64,000 bases of DNA from contig CALBTB010000009.1 in assembly GCA_937967995.1 (NCBI GenBank), positions 62,001 to 126,000 on the forward strand, written 5' to 3'. Within the stretch, counting starts at the first letter, position 1. Each line of letters opens with the position of its first letter. This document shows positions 1-8,929 of this stretch, in pieces. This DNA comes from an uncultured Gammaproteobacteria bacterium (lineage in GTDB: Bacteria; Pseudomonadota; Gammaproteobacteria; UBA6429; Thiohalophilaceae). The position numbers were made by a program, and so were the translations under genes. The notes under the pieces are model-generated. The model was not told the origin of the DNA. It was given only the letters and a program-made list of their open reading frames with translations, and searched no databases.

Positions 1-1
1 C

Positions 2-2377
2 ATCGCTATCCTGGTCATCGTGTTATTAAACGCAGTCATCGGTACGGTACAGGAATTTCGGGCCGAACGTGCTGTGGCTGCCTTGCGAGCCATGTCCGCA
101 CCCGAAGCACACGTATTGCGTGACGGCGAGGCCATGACCCTGGCCGCTACTGAGCTGGTTCCCGGCGATGTCGTGTTGCTGGAGGCCGGTTATGTTGTGC
201 CGGCAGATCTTCGACTACTGGAGATTGAAGAACTTCAGGCCGACGAGTCAGCCCTGACGGGTGAGTCACATGCGGTAGATAAAGAGGTTGCCTTGTTGAC
301 TGATACGGACCTTCCACTGGGCGACAGAATAAACCTGGCCTACAAGAGTAGTCAGATCACCCGCGGTCGTGGGCAGGGTGTCGTCGTGGCCACCGGTCTG
401 GATACCGAGATTGGTCGAATTGCGCAATTATTGGAGACCGAGCACGCGGTTAAAACTCCGTTACAGGTTCGGCTGGCACGCTTTGGTCGATATCTCGCGC
501 TGGCGATACTGGCAATCTGTGCCGTCGTATTTATAGCCGGTCTGCTTCAGGGTCAGCCGATACTGTTGATGTTGCTGACGGCCGTCAGCCTGGCCGTGGC
601 GGCCATCCCCGAAGCCCTGCCGGCAGTGGTGACCATCTCTCTGGCACTGGGTGCACATAAATTAATTCGCCATCATGCCTTGGTACGAAATTTACCGGCA
701 GTGGAAACACTGGGATCGGTTACATACATCTGTGCCGATAAAACCGGCACCCTGACCGAGAATCGTATGAGTGTGGAGGTTTTCTACATAGCAGGGGAGC
801 AGCACACTACCTGGCCCGAACAGGCGCCGTCATCATGGCAGGAACTGGGTCAGGCATTGGCCCTGAATAATGACGTGGCTGATAAGGATGGCAAACCCAC
901 CGGAGAGCCCACTGAATTGGCGCTATTTGAAGCCGCAAGCCGTGCCGGTTTTATTAAGCAGGATCTGGAACAAACCATGCCACGTCAGGCAGTGATCGCG
1001 TTCGATAGCGATCGCAAAATGATGACCACATTACACGCGTCAGAGAAAAAAATAATCGCCTACACCAAGGGCGCACCGGAACGTGTATTAACACAATGTA
1101 CAAATGCGTCAGGTAATGAAGGTCAGATCCCGTTCGACTCTGAGGCAGTACTGGCTGAAGCAGAACAGCTGGCACAGGATGGTTATCGTGTTCTTGCTAT
1201 CGCCAAACGCGAACTCGACACGTTACCTGATGAAGTCAAACCCGAAAACATTGAGCAGAATTTACAGTTTGTGGGTCTGGTTGCACTGATAGATCCACCC
1301 CGTCCGGAAGTTCCACAGGCCGTTACCGATTGTTTATCAGCAGGCATTACGCCGGTAATGATCACGGGCGATCATCCCGGTACCGCGATGGCCATTGCAC
1401 AACGCCTGGGTATTACAACCGATGAGCAGGCGATACTAACCGGTGAACAACTGGCCAAACTCTCCGATGAGGAATTTACTTCCAAAGTAGAGTCCATTCG
1501 TGTCTATGCACGGGTCAGTCCCAAACAGAAACTTCGAATTGTGAAAGCACTGCAGGCCTATGGTGAATTTGTGGCAATGACCGGTGACGGGGTGAACGAT
1601 GCGCCGGCTCTGAAGCGTGCTGGTATCGGTGTAGCGATGGGTCAGAAGGGGACAGATGTGGCACGAGAAGCATCTGATATGGTTTTGCTGGATGATGACT
1701 TCGCAACAATAGTGCATGCCATTCAGGCAGGTCGACGTATCTTTGACAACATTCGCAAGTTTATCAAGGACACCATGAGTTCCAATTCCGGTGAAATCTG
1801 GACCCTGTTCCTGGCGCCGTTTCTCGGCTTGCCAATTCCATTGCTGCCGATTCATATTTTATGGATCAATCTGGTGACAGACGGGCTACCGGGGCTGGCC
1901 TTTAGTGCGGAGCCGGCCGAGCGAAACATCATGCAACGTCCGCCACGTCCACCTGACGAAAGTATATTTGCGCACGGAATGTGGCAGCATATTATCTGGG
2001 TGGGCCTGTTCGTTGCAGCCATTTCACTGGCAGCGCAAGCCTGGGCTATATCCCGTGATGTGACTTACTGGCAGACGATCATATTTACCGTGTTAACCAT
2101 TTCCCAGTTATTTCATTCGCTGGCAGTACGTAGTGAAACGGCATCACTATTCAGTATTGGCCTGTTCACCAACTTACCAATGCTTGGCGCAGTCAGTCTG
2201 ACGGTGTTGCTGCAACTGGCAGTCATTTACATGCCGGCATTAAACGCCATTTTCCACACCCAGCCATTACCGCTGTCTGATCTGTTAATCTGTTTTGCGC
2301 TGTCATCGCTGGTGTTATTTGCGGTGGAGCTGGAAAAATGGTTTATACGCCGTGGCATTATTTATACAGATAAATGA
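2..2377 (+). CDS. P2A-type cation-transporting ATPase, 5' end missing
   Basis: This is the C-terminal part of a P-type ATPase that pumps a cation, probably Ca2+, across the inner membrane. The frame is open from the left edge, so the N-terminus and first membrane helix lie outside. Visible in order are the actuator motif TGES (near 260), membrane helix 4 with IPEALPA, the phosphorylation motif DKTGT (near 737), the hinge motif GDGVNDAP (near 1585), and helix 6 with NLVTDGLP. The two helix motifs resemble the Ca2+ ligands of SERCA/PMR1-type pumps, although the usual PEGLP reads PEALP here. Mg2+ or Mn2+ transport cannot be excluded. It is the only plus-strand gene left of the accessory region. 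Confidence 0.93.
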   Translation: MAILVIVLLNAVIGTVQEFRAERAVAALRAMSAPEAHVLRDGEAMTLAATELVPGDVVLLEAGYVVPADLRLLEIEELQADESALTGESHAVDKEVALLTDTDLPLGDRINLAYKSSQITRGRGQGVVVATGLDTEIGRIAQLLETEHAVKTPLQVRLARFGRYLALAILAICAVVFIAGLLQGQPILLMLLTAVSLAVAAIPEALPAVVTISLALGAHKLIRHHALVRNLPAVETLGSVTYICADKTGTLTENRMSVEVFYIAGEQHTTWPEQAPSSWQELGQALALNNDVADKDGKPTGEPTELALFEAASRAGFIKQDLEQTMPRQAVIAFDSDRKMMTTLHASEKKIIAYTKGAPERVLTQCTNASGNEGQIPFDSEAVLAEAEQLAQDGYRVLAIAKRELDTLPDEVKPENIEQNLQFVGLVALIDPPRPEVPQAVTDCLSAGITPVMITGDHPGTAMAIAQRLGITTDEQAILTGEQLAKLSDEEFTSKVESIRVYARVSPKQKLRIVKALQAYGEFVAMTGDGVNDAPALKRAGIGVAMGQKGTDVAREASDMVLLDDDFATIVHAIQAGRRIFDNIRKFIKDTMSSNSGEIWTLFLAPFLGLPIPLLPIHILWINLVTDGLPGLAFSAEPAERNIMQRPPRPPDESIFAHGMWQHIIWVGLFVAAISLAAQAWAISRDVTYWQTIIFTVLTISQLFHSLAVRSETASLFSIGLFTNLPMLGAVSLTVLLQLAVIYMPALNAIFHTQPLPLSDLLICFALSSLVLFAVELEKWFIRRGIIYTDK

Positions 2378-2404
2378 TGACTAGAAAAGCCTGTTAGAAT
2401 AATT

Positions 2405-2674
2405 TTATATATTTTTGTTCCTGGCAATTTCAGATCGTCGCTTCAATAATGGGATTATCGCGATAAACTCCCATATCATGATTATCGCGCCTATCGCTAT
2501 ACAGCTATATACAATATTCAGATTATTAAGCATAGGAATAAAGGCATTACCTTCTGCGCCAAATAAGCCATATAAACCAAGCCCAAATAATACCGGTCCA
2601 GGAAAGCCAAGAATATTAAACATAATTATTTTCTTATGGAGATGCTGTATTTCTTCTTCTGTATTTCGGTACAA
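2405..2674 (-). CDS. Small two-helix membrane protein, function unknown
   Basis: The frame is open back to 2761, but that would overlap the upstream gene by 38 bases. A TTG at 2674 preceded by GAGAGG at good spacing is the more likely start, giving 89 residues. A short acidic helix (TEEEIQHLHKK) is followed by two hydrophobic segments and a basic tail (KRRSEIARNKNI), which suggests an inner-membrane hairpin. It follows the gene at 2724-3161 directly and is probably co-transcribed. I recognise no family. The stop lies just inside a GTTAGAA heptamer at 2393-2399 that may mark the left edge of the accessory region. Confidence 0.55.
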   Translation of the reverse strand: MYRNTEEEIQHLHKKIIMFNILGFPGPVLFGLGLYGLFGAEGNAFIPMLNNLNIVYSCIAIGAIIMIWEFIAIIPLLKRRSEIARNKNI

Positions 2675-2723
2675 AATAATTACCTCTCTTTGTTGTTGTA
2701 ACCAGTTTAGGCTGTAGGCGTCA

Positions 2724-3161
2724 TTAGCGATCGACCCATATATGCCCAACCGAATAAGCAATGGTTGTAATCCCGAGTGCAGCCATTATTATGTAGGTGG
2801 AAAAGAAGAGCTTGAATTGACGTGGTGCCCCCACGCTTACGCCTTCATGTTTGAGGCTCAATATTTTAGCAGCTTCTCTGCCGGCGGTATCAAAATATAC
2901 GGCGCCACCAACCAAAGCAAATATTGGCCACGATTGATAATCTATTACCATAAGCATACCGGAAACAGGTAACCAGCATAGTGTTACTACATCCCAATAC
3001 GCGGTATATCTTTCTGATCGCTGTAGCAATTTGTCCGCATGATCAGGGTTTTCCTGTAAGCCTATCTTTTGTGCAAGAGGAAAATTCACGGATGAAATAA
3101 TTTGCCCAATATAGAGGAGGCCAGGAAAAATAATGAGTATCCATCCTAGAAATAATTGCAC
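2724..3161 (-). CDS. Hypothetical inner-membrane protein (145 aa)
   Basis: Four hydrophobic stretches are visible, at about residues 1-25, 57-75, 78-92 and 117-140, so this is probably a polytopic inner-membrane protein. The loop after the first helix carries a basic and acidic patch (QENPDHADKLLQRSERY). The sequence matches no family I know. It shares the minus strand and low G+C of the accessory region and is followed by a second small membrane protein, so the two may work together. No attC could be recognised on either side. Confidence 0.6.
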   Translation of the reverse strand: MQLFLGWILIIFPGLLYIGQIISSVNFPLAQKIGLQENPDHADKLLQRSERYTAYWDVVTLCWLPVSGMLMVIDYQSWPIFALVGGAVYFDTAGREAAKILSLKHEGVSVGAPRQFKLFFSTYIIMAALGITTIAYSVGHIWVDR

Positions 3162-3310
3162 ATTGCCTCCCGGGTATTATTTAATTGCAGCAAATCCTTA
3201 TACAAGTATAGTTTTGATGCAGGAATAAACCCATTATACTCTTACCTTTCTAATAGAACTCTTCTATATACTTCATTAGAAAAGGGTAATTGTTGTTTAT
3301 GTTTGATGTA

Positions 3311-3769
3311 CTATTTGAAAAGATCGCTTGCTCGCTTGTTTAATTCTTCAGGCGTTAAATCTTCTTTATGGGTGGACAGGAACCACCTGTGACCATATGG
3401 ATCTTCTATAGTACCGGTTCTGTCGCCATAAAACTGGTCCTCGACTGGATTAACTGGCTTGGCTCCAGCCGCTACCGACTGAGCATAGACTTTATCAACG
3501 TCATCTACGTATACATAAAGCCCTACAGTAGAACCACCCAAAGTTTTAGGATCGCCGAATGAAACATCATCACAGGGATCTGCAATCATTACTCTGGAAT
3601 TTCCTATTTGTATTTCAGAATGACCAATTATTCCATCAGGCATGTTTAATCTGAATAGCTCAATTGCATCAAACGCCTGCTTGTAAAATTCTATTGCAGC
3701 AGCTGCACCCTTAATACTGAGATAGGGTGTTACGCTGTGGTAACCATCAGGTATTGTTTTTACAGTCAT
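3311..3769 (-). CDS. VOC-fold protein, PhnB/glyoxalase-like
   Basis: A 152-residue member of the vicinal oxygen chelate superfamily. It has two beta-alpha-beta-beta-beta modules, typical phrases such as TPYLSIKGAAAAIEFYKQAF and DPYGHRWFLSTHKED, and the pattern of PhnB-like proteins used as metal-dependent enzymes or bleomycin-type binders. The upstream frame is open to 3823, but GGGAGA before the ATG at 3769, four bases after the previous stop, sets the start. It forms a pair with another VOC gene. The substrate is unknown. Confidence 0.8.
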   Translation of the reverse strand: MTVKTIPDGYHSVTPYLSIKGAAAAIEFYKQAFDAIELFRLNMPDGIIGHSEIQIGNSRVMIADPCDDVSFGDPKTLGGSTVGLYVYVDDVDKVYAQSVAAGAKPVNPVEDQFYGDRTGTIEDPYGHRWFLSTHKEDLTPEELNKRASDLFK

Positions 3770-3773
3770 TGAA

Positions 3774-4181
3774 TTAGTCTCCCATCTCTTCATTCCAATA
3801 TGTTGCTTCAATTTTGTTTCCATCTAAATCTATAATGAAGCAACCATAATAGGCATCTCCATAATCAGGTCTTGGGCCAGGGGCGCCATCATCTTTTCCG
3901 CCTTCACTTAGTGCAACTTCATGGAATTTATGCACTTCCTCTTTTGTGCTTGCATTAAATCCTACATGGGATCCGTTTCCAACCGATGCTGACTTTCCAT
4001 CGTATGGTGTTTGCACCCAAAACTCGGGATACATCTTTCCATATGCGACAGCCCCTGGATGCTTCATAATCTGTTTACACCCAAGTGTTGATAATACTTT
4101 GTCATAAAAGGCAACGGCACGATCAAAATCATTAGTGCCAATTGAGATATGTGAAATGATACTTTGGTTTTCTGTATCCAT
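3774..4181 (-). CDS. VOC-fold protein, glyoxalase/bleomycin-resistance-like
   Basis: A 135-residue single VOC domain. The start ISHISIGTNDFDRAVAFYD and the end GCFIIDLDGNKIEATYW are characteristic of the glyoxalase/dioxygenase superfamily. The ATG at 4181 is chosen because CAGGAGT precedes it; an upstream in-frame ATG lacks such a site. It lies four bases before the second VOC gene, so both are probably translated from one message. Related proteins commonly occur as accessory genes; the substrate cannot be told from sequence. Confidence 0.8.
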   Translation of the reverse strand: MDTENQSIISHISIGTNDFDRAVAFYDKVLSTLGCKQIMKHPGAVAYGKMYPEFWVQTPYDGKSASVGNGSHVGFNASTKEEVHKFHEVALSEGGKDDGAPGPRPDYGDAYYGCFIIDLDGNKIEATYWNEEMGD

Positions 4182-4277
4182 GAAAATGTACTCCTGTATT
4201 AAATTGATCCTGTTACGTCTGTCTTTTCTGATCACTCAGTAATGACTGTCTGCTCCTAAGTCGTATAACTATCTATA

Positions 4278-5243
4278 TTAGAAGTTTTCATTCTCGACTT
4301 CCTGGTATACGAAATTGATTACACGGTCAATTTCAATAAAGTTATTCCAGTCTTCAAATTCACTTAAATCTTCTCTAACTTTTTTCTTTACTTCGTAGCT
4401 TTCTAAGCCCTGGTTGAAATATTTAGTAACTGATGAGTACAATGTTTCCAGAAAATGAAGAGACGCCTCTGGTACTTTGCGATTGCCACTCATACCGTGA
4501 CCAGGAATGTAAATATCAACTGGTCTGGCTAGCATAGTCTTAATTGCTGTGATTGTACCCTTGAAATTGGCATCGTGTGGTACATCGGAATTAGGGACAC
4601 GTTTAGATGCAACGATATCACCAAGGAACAAGCCCTTATCTTCGACAACTTCTATCATTAGATCATGATCAGTATGCGCATGGCCAGTATGATGTATTTT
4701 TAAGGTAATTCCATCTAATTGAAGCTTTTCACCGCCTTTAAGGCCGATATTAGGCGCAATGACTTTGGTTCCATCCACGGCACCTTTTGTCATTTTCATG
4801 AAAAGCTTGATCCAATCCTCACCATCACCAGCATTAACACGTTCGATCATGCGTTCATGTGCATAAATAGGTACCTTTGGGTATAGTTCGCGAATACCAT
4901 GATTTCCAAGCCAGTGGTCACCATGTACATGTGTATTGAATACAGCAATTACAGGCTTATCCGAAACTTCTCTTACCTTTTTTATGAGTTGTTTACCAAT
5001 TTCAGTACTGCTGCCTGGATCAACAATAATGACACCATTATTGGTCAAAATAGCTGCTGGGTTGTTCATAAAACCCCGGCTCTTGGGATTTGGAAGCTCC
5101 TGGGTACCATGAACGACATAAATATGCTTGCTAACCTGATCCAGGGAGTGATATTCAATCGATGTAGGTGACTGTGTGTTATGCGCAAAAGAAGTATTTG
5201 TTATCACTAAACATATGAATAGCACCTTCAAATCAATTTTCAT
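4278..5243 (-). CDS. Periplasmic metallo-beta-lactamase-fold hydrolase
   Basis: A 321-residue zinc hydrolase with a signal peptide (cleavage probably after SFA, residue 20). The metal motif HVHGDH is at residues 105-110, a second histidine group (TGHAHTDHD) near 187-194, the bridging aspartate in FLGDI near 209, and the last ligand in PGHG near 248. Spacing and the phrase GVIIVDPGSS resemble the SoxH/quinoprotein-relay branch rather than classical antibiotic-resistance enzymes, though beta-lactam hydrolysis cannot be ruled out by reading. The stop TAA sits in an ATTAGAA heptamer that looks like a decayed attC core. Confidence 0.82.
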   Translation of the reverse strand: MKIDLKVLFICLVITNTSFAHNTQSPTSIEYHSLDQVSKHIYVVHGTQELPNPKSRGFMNNPAAILTNNGVIIVDPGSSTEIGKQLIKKVREVSDKPVIAVFNTHVHGDHWLGNHGIRELYPKVPIYAHERMIERVNAGDGEDWIKLFMKMTKGAVDGTKVIAPNIGLKGGEKLQLDGITLKIHHTGHAHTDHDLMIEVVEDKGLFLGDIVASKRVPNSDVPHDANFKGTITAIKTMLARPVDIYIPGHGMSGNRKVPEASLHFLETLYSSVTKYFNQGLESYEVKKKVREDLSEFEDWNNFIEIDRVINFVYQEVENENF

Positions 5244-5274
5244 AGTATTTATCCTGTATGTATGAATTATTATC

Positions 5275-5346
5275 AGCTAACGTTACAAATAAGTGCTGCA
5301 AATTGAGCCCGATTAATTTGCGTCCATATTGTTTTGATTGTCAGAT
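5275..5346 (-). other. Degenerate attC recombination site
   Basis: The outer heptamers are AGCTAAC (5275-5281) and GTCAGAT (5340-5346), each one step from the consensus RYYYAAC/GTTRRRY. Inner arms GCAAATT and AATTTGC form a hairpin. It lies at the 3' end of the methyltransferase cassette and supplies that gene's TGA stop, as intact sites elsewhere supply TAA. Confidence 0.55.
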
Positions 5347-5925
5347 GCTGTTCTTCTCCCACTTGTATACACGCATTGGTGGTATATTTAGAAGTTCCAC
5401 TCCGAACTGTTCTGATCCTAGATAGGGCCGACACAAGGATACGATTCGCTTGCTCACCTGATATGCTACAAAACGTCCGTTTGGAGCAAGTAGAGATGAG
5501 ATCGCCTTGATAACTTGAGTTCCCTCAGGATAGGACATAGTTGAAAATGGGATACCAGAAATAACTGCCTCAGGCGCGCCTAGTTCATACATCGACATTA
5601 TTTCATTCAGCTCACACGCGTTACCCAGGTGCGCAATGAAACGATCGTCCTCAATGCTGCTAACCAAAGTATGGAAACGCGGATTAATTTCTATAGATAG
5701 GAGTTTAGCGTCCTGCGGCATATCGTGTAGTATTGCGCGAGTTATGTTTCCTATGCCGGTACCTAACTCTACGATAATCTTGGCTGAATTGATCGTTGCA
5801 ACCTCCAGAATGCGCTGTTCAAGGAAATGAGAGCTGGGAATGATCGATCCGATCTGAAGAGGATGTTTCAGAAATTCTTGAAAGAAGGCGAACCGTTTAT
5901 TTGTATGCGAATTCACTGACTTCAT
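5341..5925 (-). CDS. SAM-dependent methyltransferase, phospholipid N-methyltransferase-like
   Basis: A 194-residue class I methyltransferase. The SAM loop VELGTGIGNITRA is at about residues 52-64, followed by an acidic end of strand 2 (SIEINP). The N-terminal phrase FFQEFLKHPLQIGSIIPSS and the later SGIPFSTM match the PmtA/COG3963 group related to KsgA-type enzymes, so methylation of phosphatidylethanolamine is the best guess. rRNA or small-molecule methylation is possible. The cassette is bounded by attC sites at 5957-6014 and 5275-5346, and the stop is encoded in the latter. Confidence 0.75.
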   Translation of the reverse strand: MKSVNSHTNKRFAFFQEFLKHPLQIGSIIPSSHFLEQRILEVATINSAKIIVELGTGIGNITRAILHDMPQDAKLLSIEINPRFHTLVSSIEDDRFIAHLGNACELNEIMSMYELGAPEAVISGIPFSTMSYPEGTQVIKAISSLLAPNGRFVAYQVSKRIVSLCRPYLGSEQFGVELLNIPPMRVYKWEKNSI

Positions 5926-5956
5926 TTATACCATCCAATTATTTAGAATTAATTGT

Positions 5957-6014
5957 TCCTAACGTTCGCAATCATCCGCCGGGATGGCCGGTCAGCTGTA
6001 TTGACTCGTTAGAA
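5957..6014 (-). other. attC recombination site (58 bp)
   Basis: The outer heptamers TCCTAAC and GTTAGAA pair, and the inner sequence can fold (CCGCCGGGATGG region). It separates the phosphoesterase cassette from the methyltransferase cassette and is shorter and more diverged than the sites to the right. Confidence 0.75.
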
Positions 6015-6021
6015 TTATCTC

Positions 6022-8067
6022 TTACCAAAACTTCCACCATGTATTGTCTTCGAAACGATATTCTCTCTCAGCCTCATACAACGCACTACATATCCTGAAT
6101 GACTTAGCCTTCTGTGATGAAAAATCATGTTTTTCGAGTTCATCAATCAAGAGATTTAAATCAAACAGTACTTGATAAAACGGTTCATCTTTTTCGTTAG
6201 AATATGCCTGAAATACATTACGTTTCAACTGACTTAATGATTTTTCATACTGTTTGTTTAATTCAATCGCTTTATCAGACATTTTTATATCCGCGTATGC
6301 AAATAGTTGGTCATAAACTTTTACCAAATGTGATAACCGGTTAATTTTATATGCATCCATGGATTTTTGTCGAATATTCAGGAATGAAAACGGATTAAAA
6401 ACATAATGTATACCAAGCCAATTGCTTGTTTGTGGAATTTTGACATTATCCGCATAATTCCGTTGCTTTTCTGGCGTCAATTGTAGAAAAGGGTCATAGG
6501 GGACATCGCTCTGCAGGAACATCCATTGGTTCTGATGACCACATAGCTCAGACCATGTGTCATTTTTAAAAAAAGCATAATCCTTAGGCGTATTAGTTAT
6601 AGTAGACTTCTTAATTGATCCAGCATCTTTCAGAATACGTGTCTCTTTTAGGGGAGTAAGGGAGATACGTTTAATAATTATTTCATCTTTACTCTGGCCC
6701 AGTACAGCGTATTCAATAGGTGCATCAATAGTCGAACCTAAATTTGATTCATTAATCAGATAATCGTTATCTGGCCTTTCTTTACTGATCCACTTAAATG
6801 TTACATCGTAGCCATCATGTGTATCTCCGGAGATATACTTGACTACCTTATTCTCTTTTTGAGCGAACATTTTGTGCAATCGTTTGAGAGACTCCATGTC
6901 AAAATCACCTACGGGGTGATGTCCAATGATATAAGTATCTCTTCCAGAAACCAGCCAATCGGATATTACCTTATATTGCTCATAAGACAAATGACCTGTA
7001 GAAGCAGCTCCTTCTTTATTTTTAAACATTAATTCGCCATTGTTATTATTAATAACCATACCATCGGTGTAACTTGAAGTATCAATAATAATGATATCCA
7101 CAGTCTTGCTGTCGAGCTTAACCTCTAGTTTCTGTACCACAAAATTGAACCATGGTTTTTTCTCCTCCCACCATTCGGATCGAGAACTGTCTACATCGTA
7201 GGTAAAATTATTAAAGTGGTCGCCCGGTGTATCACCTCCCTCATACTCAGTCCAGCAAATATTACTCATATAGTTACGATACAAGTTTTCTGAATCAAAA
7301 CTCAGGCAATACAAAACATAGCCATTGTATTCTTCTCGTTCAGGATCACTACCCATCTCCTTGCGGACCGCTTTATGCTTCATTTCGAGCACTCCTAGGG
7401 ACTTTAGGTAAAGGCCATTAAAGGCTGTTTTATCTACCACACTTTGTTCATATTTTTCATAGTTACTGTTGTCATTAAAACCTGTATCGCCCAATTCGCG
7501 ATGTGTCACTACGTCGTTGCAAATAAGTGCCCAACTAGCACGTTCATCGAGAGGCCAATTATGAAATTCGAATACGCCTTTAGATATGGCTGTTGGTGAT
7601 GTCAGCCCCATGTAGTAACCATCGTGGTTTCCCGGTGCCACAAACCAGGGGCGTCGTTTATTTGCGTTGAGTAAGCGTTCAACGTCTTCATACTCTCCAC
7701 GACAACTATTGTTTAGTAAGTCTCCCGCATGAATAACCAAATCATGATCTTGTGTATCAAAAATATGATCCAGGATATCTAATGAGAATGCTTCCAGGGC
7801 AGCGCGTCGATGAGCAGTGTTTAACGATTTCTCTGAATAATATCCTTGCTCAAGAATGGGCACTGTTTTAATCATTGCTTTTTGATTGTCAGCAACAAAT
7901 AAAATTTTGTTTCCTTTGATCTTCTTATCGTAGATTTCTACAGGTGAAGGGGCGCCATCCACAAAGTTCGACTTAGGTAGTAATGTTGGCTTAGTAGGTG
8001 TCGTACAACCTACCAATAACAAAGACAACCCAATACTAATTATAGTTATTATTATTGGTTGATTCAT
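6022..8067 (-). CDS. Lipoprotein calcineurin-like metallophosphoesterase in an unusually long cassette
   Basis: A 681-residue predicted lipoprotein: the signal peptide ends in LLLVGC, so it should be membrane-anchored in the periplasm. Metallophosphoesterase motifs are present in order: VADN near the start of the domain, GDLLNNS, GNHDGYY, GHHPVGD and SGDTHDGYD. The C-terminal ~200 residues match no family I know. The frame is open to 8313, through an attC, but GGGAGA before the ATG at 8067 sets the start. Most cassette genes are under 600 bp, so a 2 kb one is unusual. The substrate is unknown. Confidence 0.85.
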   Translation of the reverse strand: MNQPIIITIISIGLSLLLVGCTTPTKPTLLPKSNFVDGAPSPVEIYDKKIKGNKILFVADNQKAMIKTVPILEQGYYSEKSLNTAHRRAALEAFSLDILDHIFDTQDHDLVIHAGDLLNNSCRGEYEDVERLLNANKRRPWFVAPGNHDGYYMGLTSPTAISKGVFEFHNWPLDERASWALICNDVVTHRELGDTGFNDNSNYEKYEQSVVDKTAFNGLYLKSLGVLEMKHKAVRKEMGSDPEREEYNGYVLYCLSFDSENLYRNYMSNICWTEYEGGDTPGDHFNNFTYDVDSSRSEWWEEKKPWFNFVVQKLEVKLDSKTVDIIIIDTSSYTDGMVINNNNGELMFKNKEGAASTGHLSYEQYKVISDWLVSGRDTYIIGHHPVGDFDMESLKRLHKMFAQKENKVVKYISGDTHDGYDVTFKWISKERPDNDYLINESNLGSTIDAPIEYAVLGQSKDEIIIKRISLTPLKETRILKDAGSIKKSTITNTPKDYAFFKNDTWSELCGHQNQWMFLQSDVPYDPFLQLTPEKQRNYADNVKIPQTSNWLGIHYVFNPFSFLNIRQKSMDAYKINRLSHLVKVYDQLFAYADIKMSDKAIELNKQYEKSLSQLKRNVFQAYSNEKDEPFYQVLFDLNLLIDELEKHDFSSQKAKSFRICSALYEAEREYRFEDNTWWKFW

Positions 8068-8146
8068 ATTTTCTCCCTTCGACTTAATGGCGACAGCCAC
8101 CATTAACTCCATCTTCTTTTTTAAATGTACGGAATTATTTGTATTA

Positions 8147-8215
8147 CTATAACGTTTAAGTAGTGGAGCGCGAGCCGCGCAGCGGTGAAGCATCCCAACG
8201 AGCGTATTGTTATGT
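8147..8215 (-). other. attC recombination site (69 bp)
   Basis: The outer heptamers are CTATAAC and GTTATGT, and the inner arms GGAGCGCGAGCCGCGC can fold. It supplies the TAA stop (8210-8212) of the upstream helical-repeat cassette gene. Confidence 0.8.
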
Positions 8216-8815
8216 GCTGATTTTATGTAATTTTTTAATTGTTTTTGCATGTTCCTTTCCAACCAGCCCCACATTCTGATGAAATCTGAACCCCGATTTC
8301 TTAACTTCAGCAACTTCTAATGCATTCTTCGCACTCTCTTCATCATTTTCAATCAATGCCCTAGACGAATACCACATAAAATAATCAAGAGGAAACGCTA
8401 AACGATCTTTATATTTCTTTAAAACGTTAAGGGCATTTTCATATTCTGATTTTATTTCTCGAGTAGCCACAATATATGGATATCTCACATATGTATCAGA
8501 AATATGATTAGAAAATTCTTCTTCTCTAGATAAGACTGCCTGAAAAGCCGCCATCGCCTCACCAATTTTTTCTAATTCTAATAATGCCTCTGCTCTCGTT
8601 AAAAGAGCCCTCATATCATCAAATTTGTCATTCCTGGACTCAAAATAATAATCTACTAATTGCAGAGCCACTTCTGGCTGGTTTTTTACTAATGATGAAG
8701 CTTGAATTACTAAATATTGATCTCTTTGTGATCTCGCACGATTTAGCTTCTCGAAAAATACCTTTTCGATCTCACTATTCCATTTCGTATTTCTATACCA
8801 CTCTATGGCTGTCAT
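8210..8815 (-). CDS. TPR-like helical repeat protein (201 aa)
   Basis: An all-helical, cytoplasmic-looking protein. Segments such as ALLTRAEALLELEKIGEAMAA and WYSSRALIENDEESAKNALE have the spacing of tetratricopeptide repeats, so a protein-binding role is plausible; no catalytic motif is seen. AGGTAGA before the ATG at 8815 sets the start. The stop codon lies inside the attC at 8147-8215. It is a single-gene integron cassette with AT-rich codon use compared with the housekeeping flanks. Confidence 0.7.
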   Translation of the reverse strand: MTAIEWYRNTKWNSEIEKVFFEKLNRARSQRDQYLVIQASSLVKNQPEVALQLVDYYFESRNDKFDDMRALLTRAEALLELEKIGEAMAAFQAVLSREEEFSNHISDTYVRYPYIVATREIKSEYENALNVLKKYKDRLAFPLDYFMWYSSRALIENDEESAKNALEVAEVKKSGFRFHQNVGLVGKEHAKTIKKLHKIST

Positions 8816-8829
8816 TTTCTACCTGGCAC

Positions 8830-8919
8830 ACATAACGCTATGTTGATCCGCGCGGGGCACGAGTATAGACGGAAACGGTAGGCCGTTTCACCGCGACGGA
8901 CTCGAACCCGAAGTAAGAT
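8830..8919 (-). other. Degenerate attC recombination site
   Basis: The left heptamer ACATAAC is good; the right one reads GTAAGAT, one base from GTTAGAT. Nested inverted arms (CGAGT/ACTCG and AAACGG/CCGTTT) lie between. The position, about ten bases after the stop of the next cassette gene, fits an attC. Confidence 0.5.
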
Positions 8920-8929
8920 TCGCGGGCCG

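Noticed and set aside
2393..2399. GTTAGAA as a complete attC at the left edge
   Set aside because: No partner RYYYAAC or pairing arms are found to the left, which is coding sequence of the ATPase; reported only as a possible boundary.
3162..3310. attC between the membrane-protein and VOC genes
   Set aside because: AT-rich sequence with no paired core heptamers; I see nothing recognisable in this gap.
4212..4283. attC after the metallo-beta-lactamase-fold gene
   Set aside because: Only ATTAGAA on the right and weak inner pairing (CAGT/ACTG) remain; too degraded to list as a feature.
4278..5243. Classical class B beta-lactamase resistance gene
   Set aside because: Fold and metal motif are present, but the sequence context resembles SoxH/quinoprotein-relay hydrolases; resistance is not supported by reading alone.
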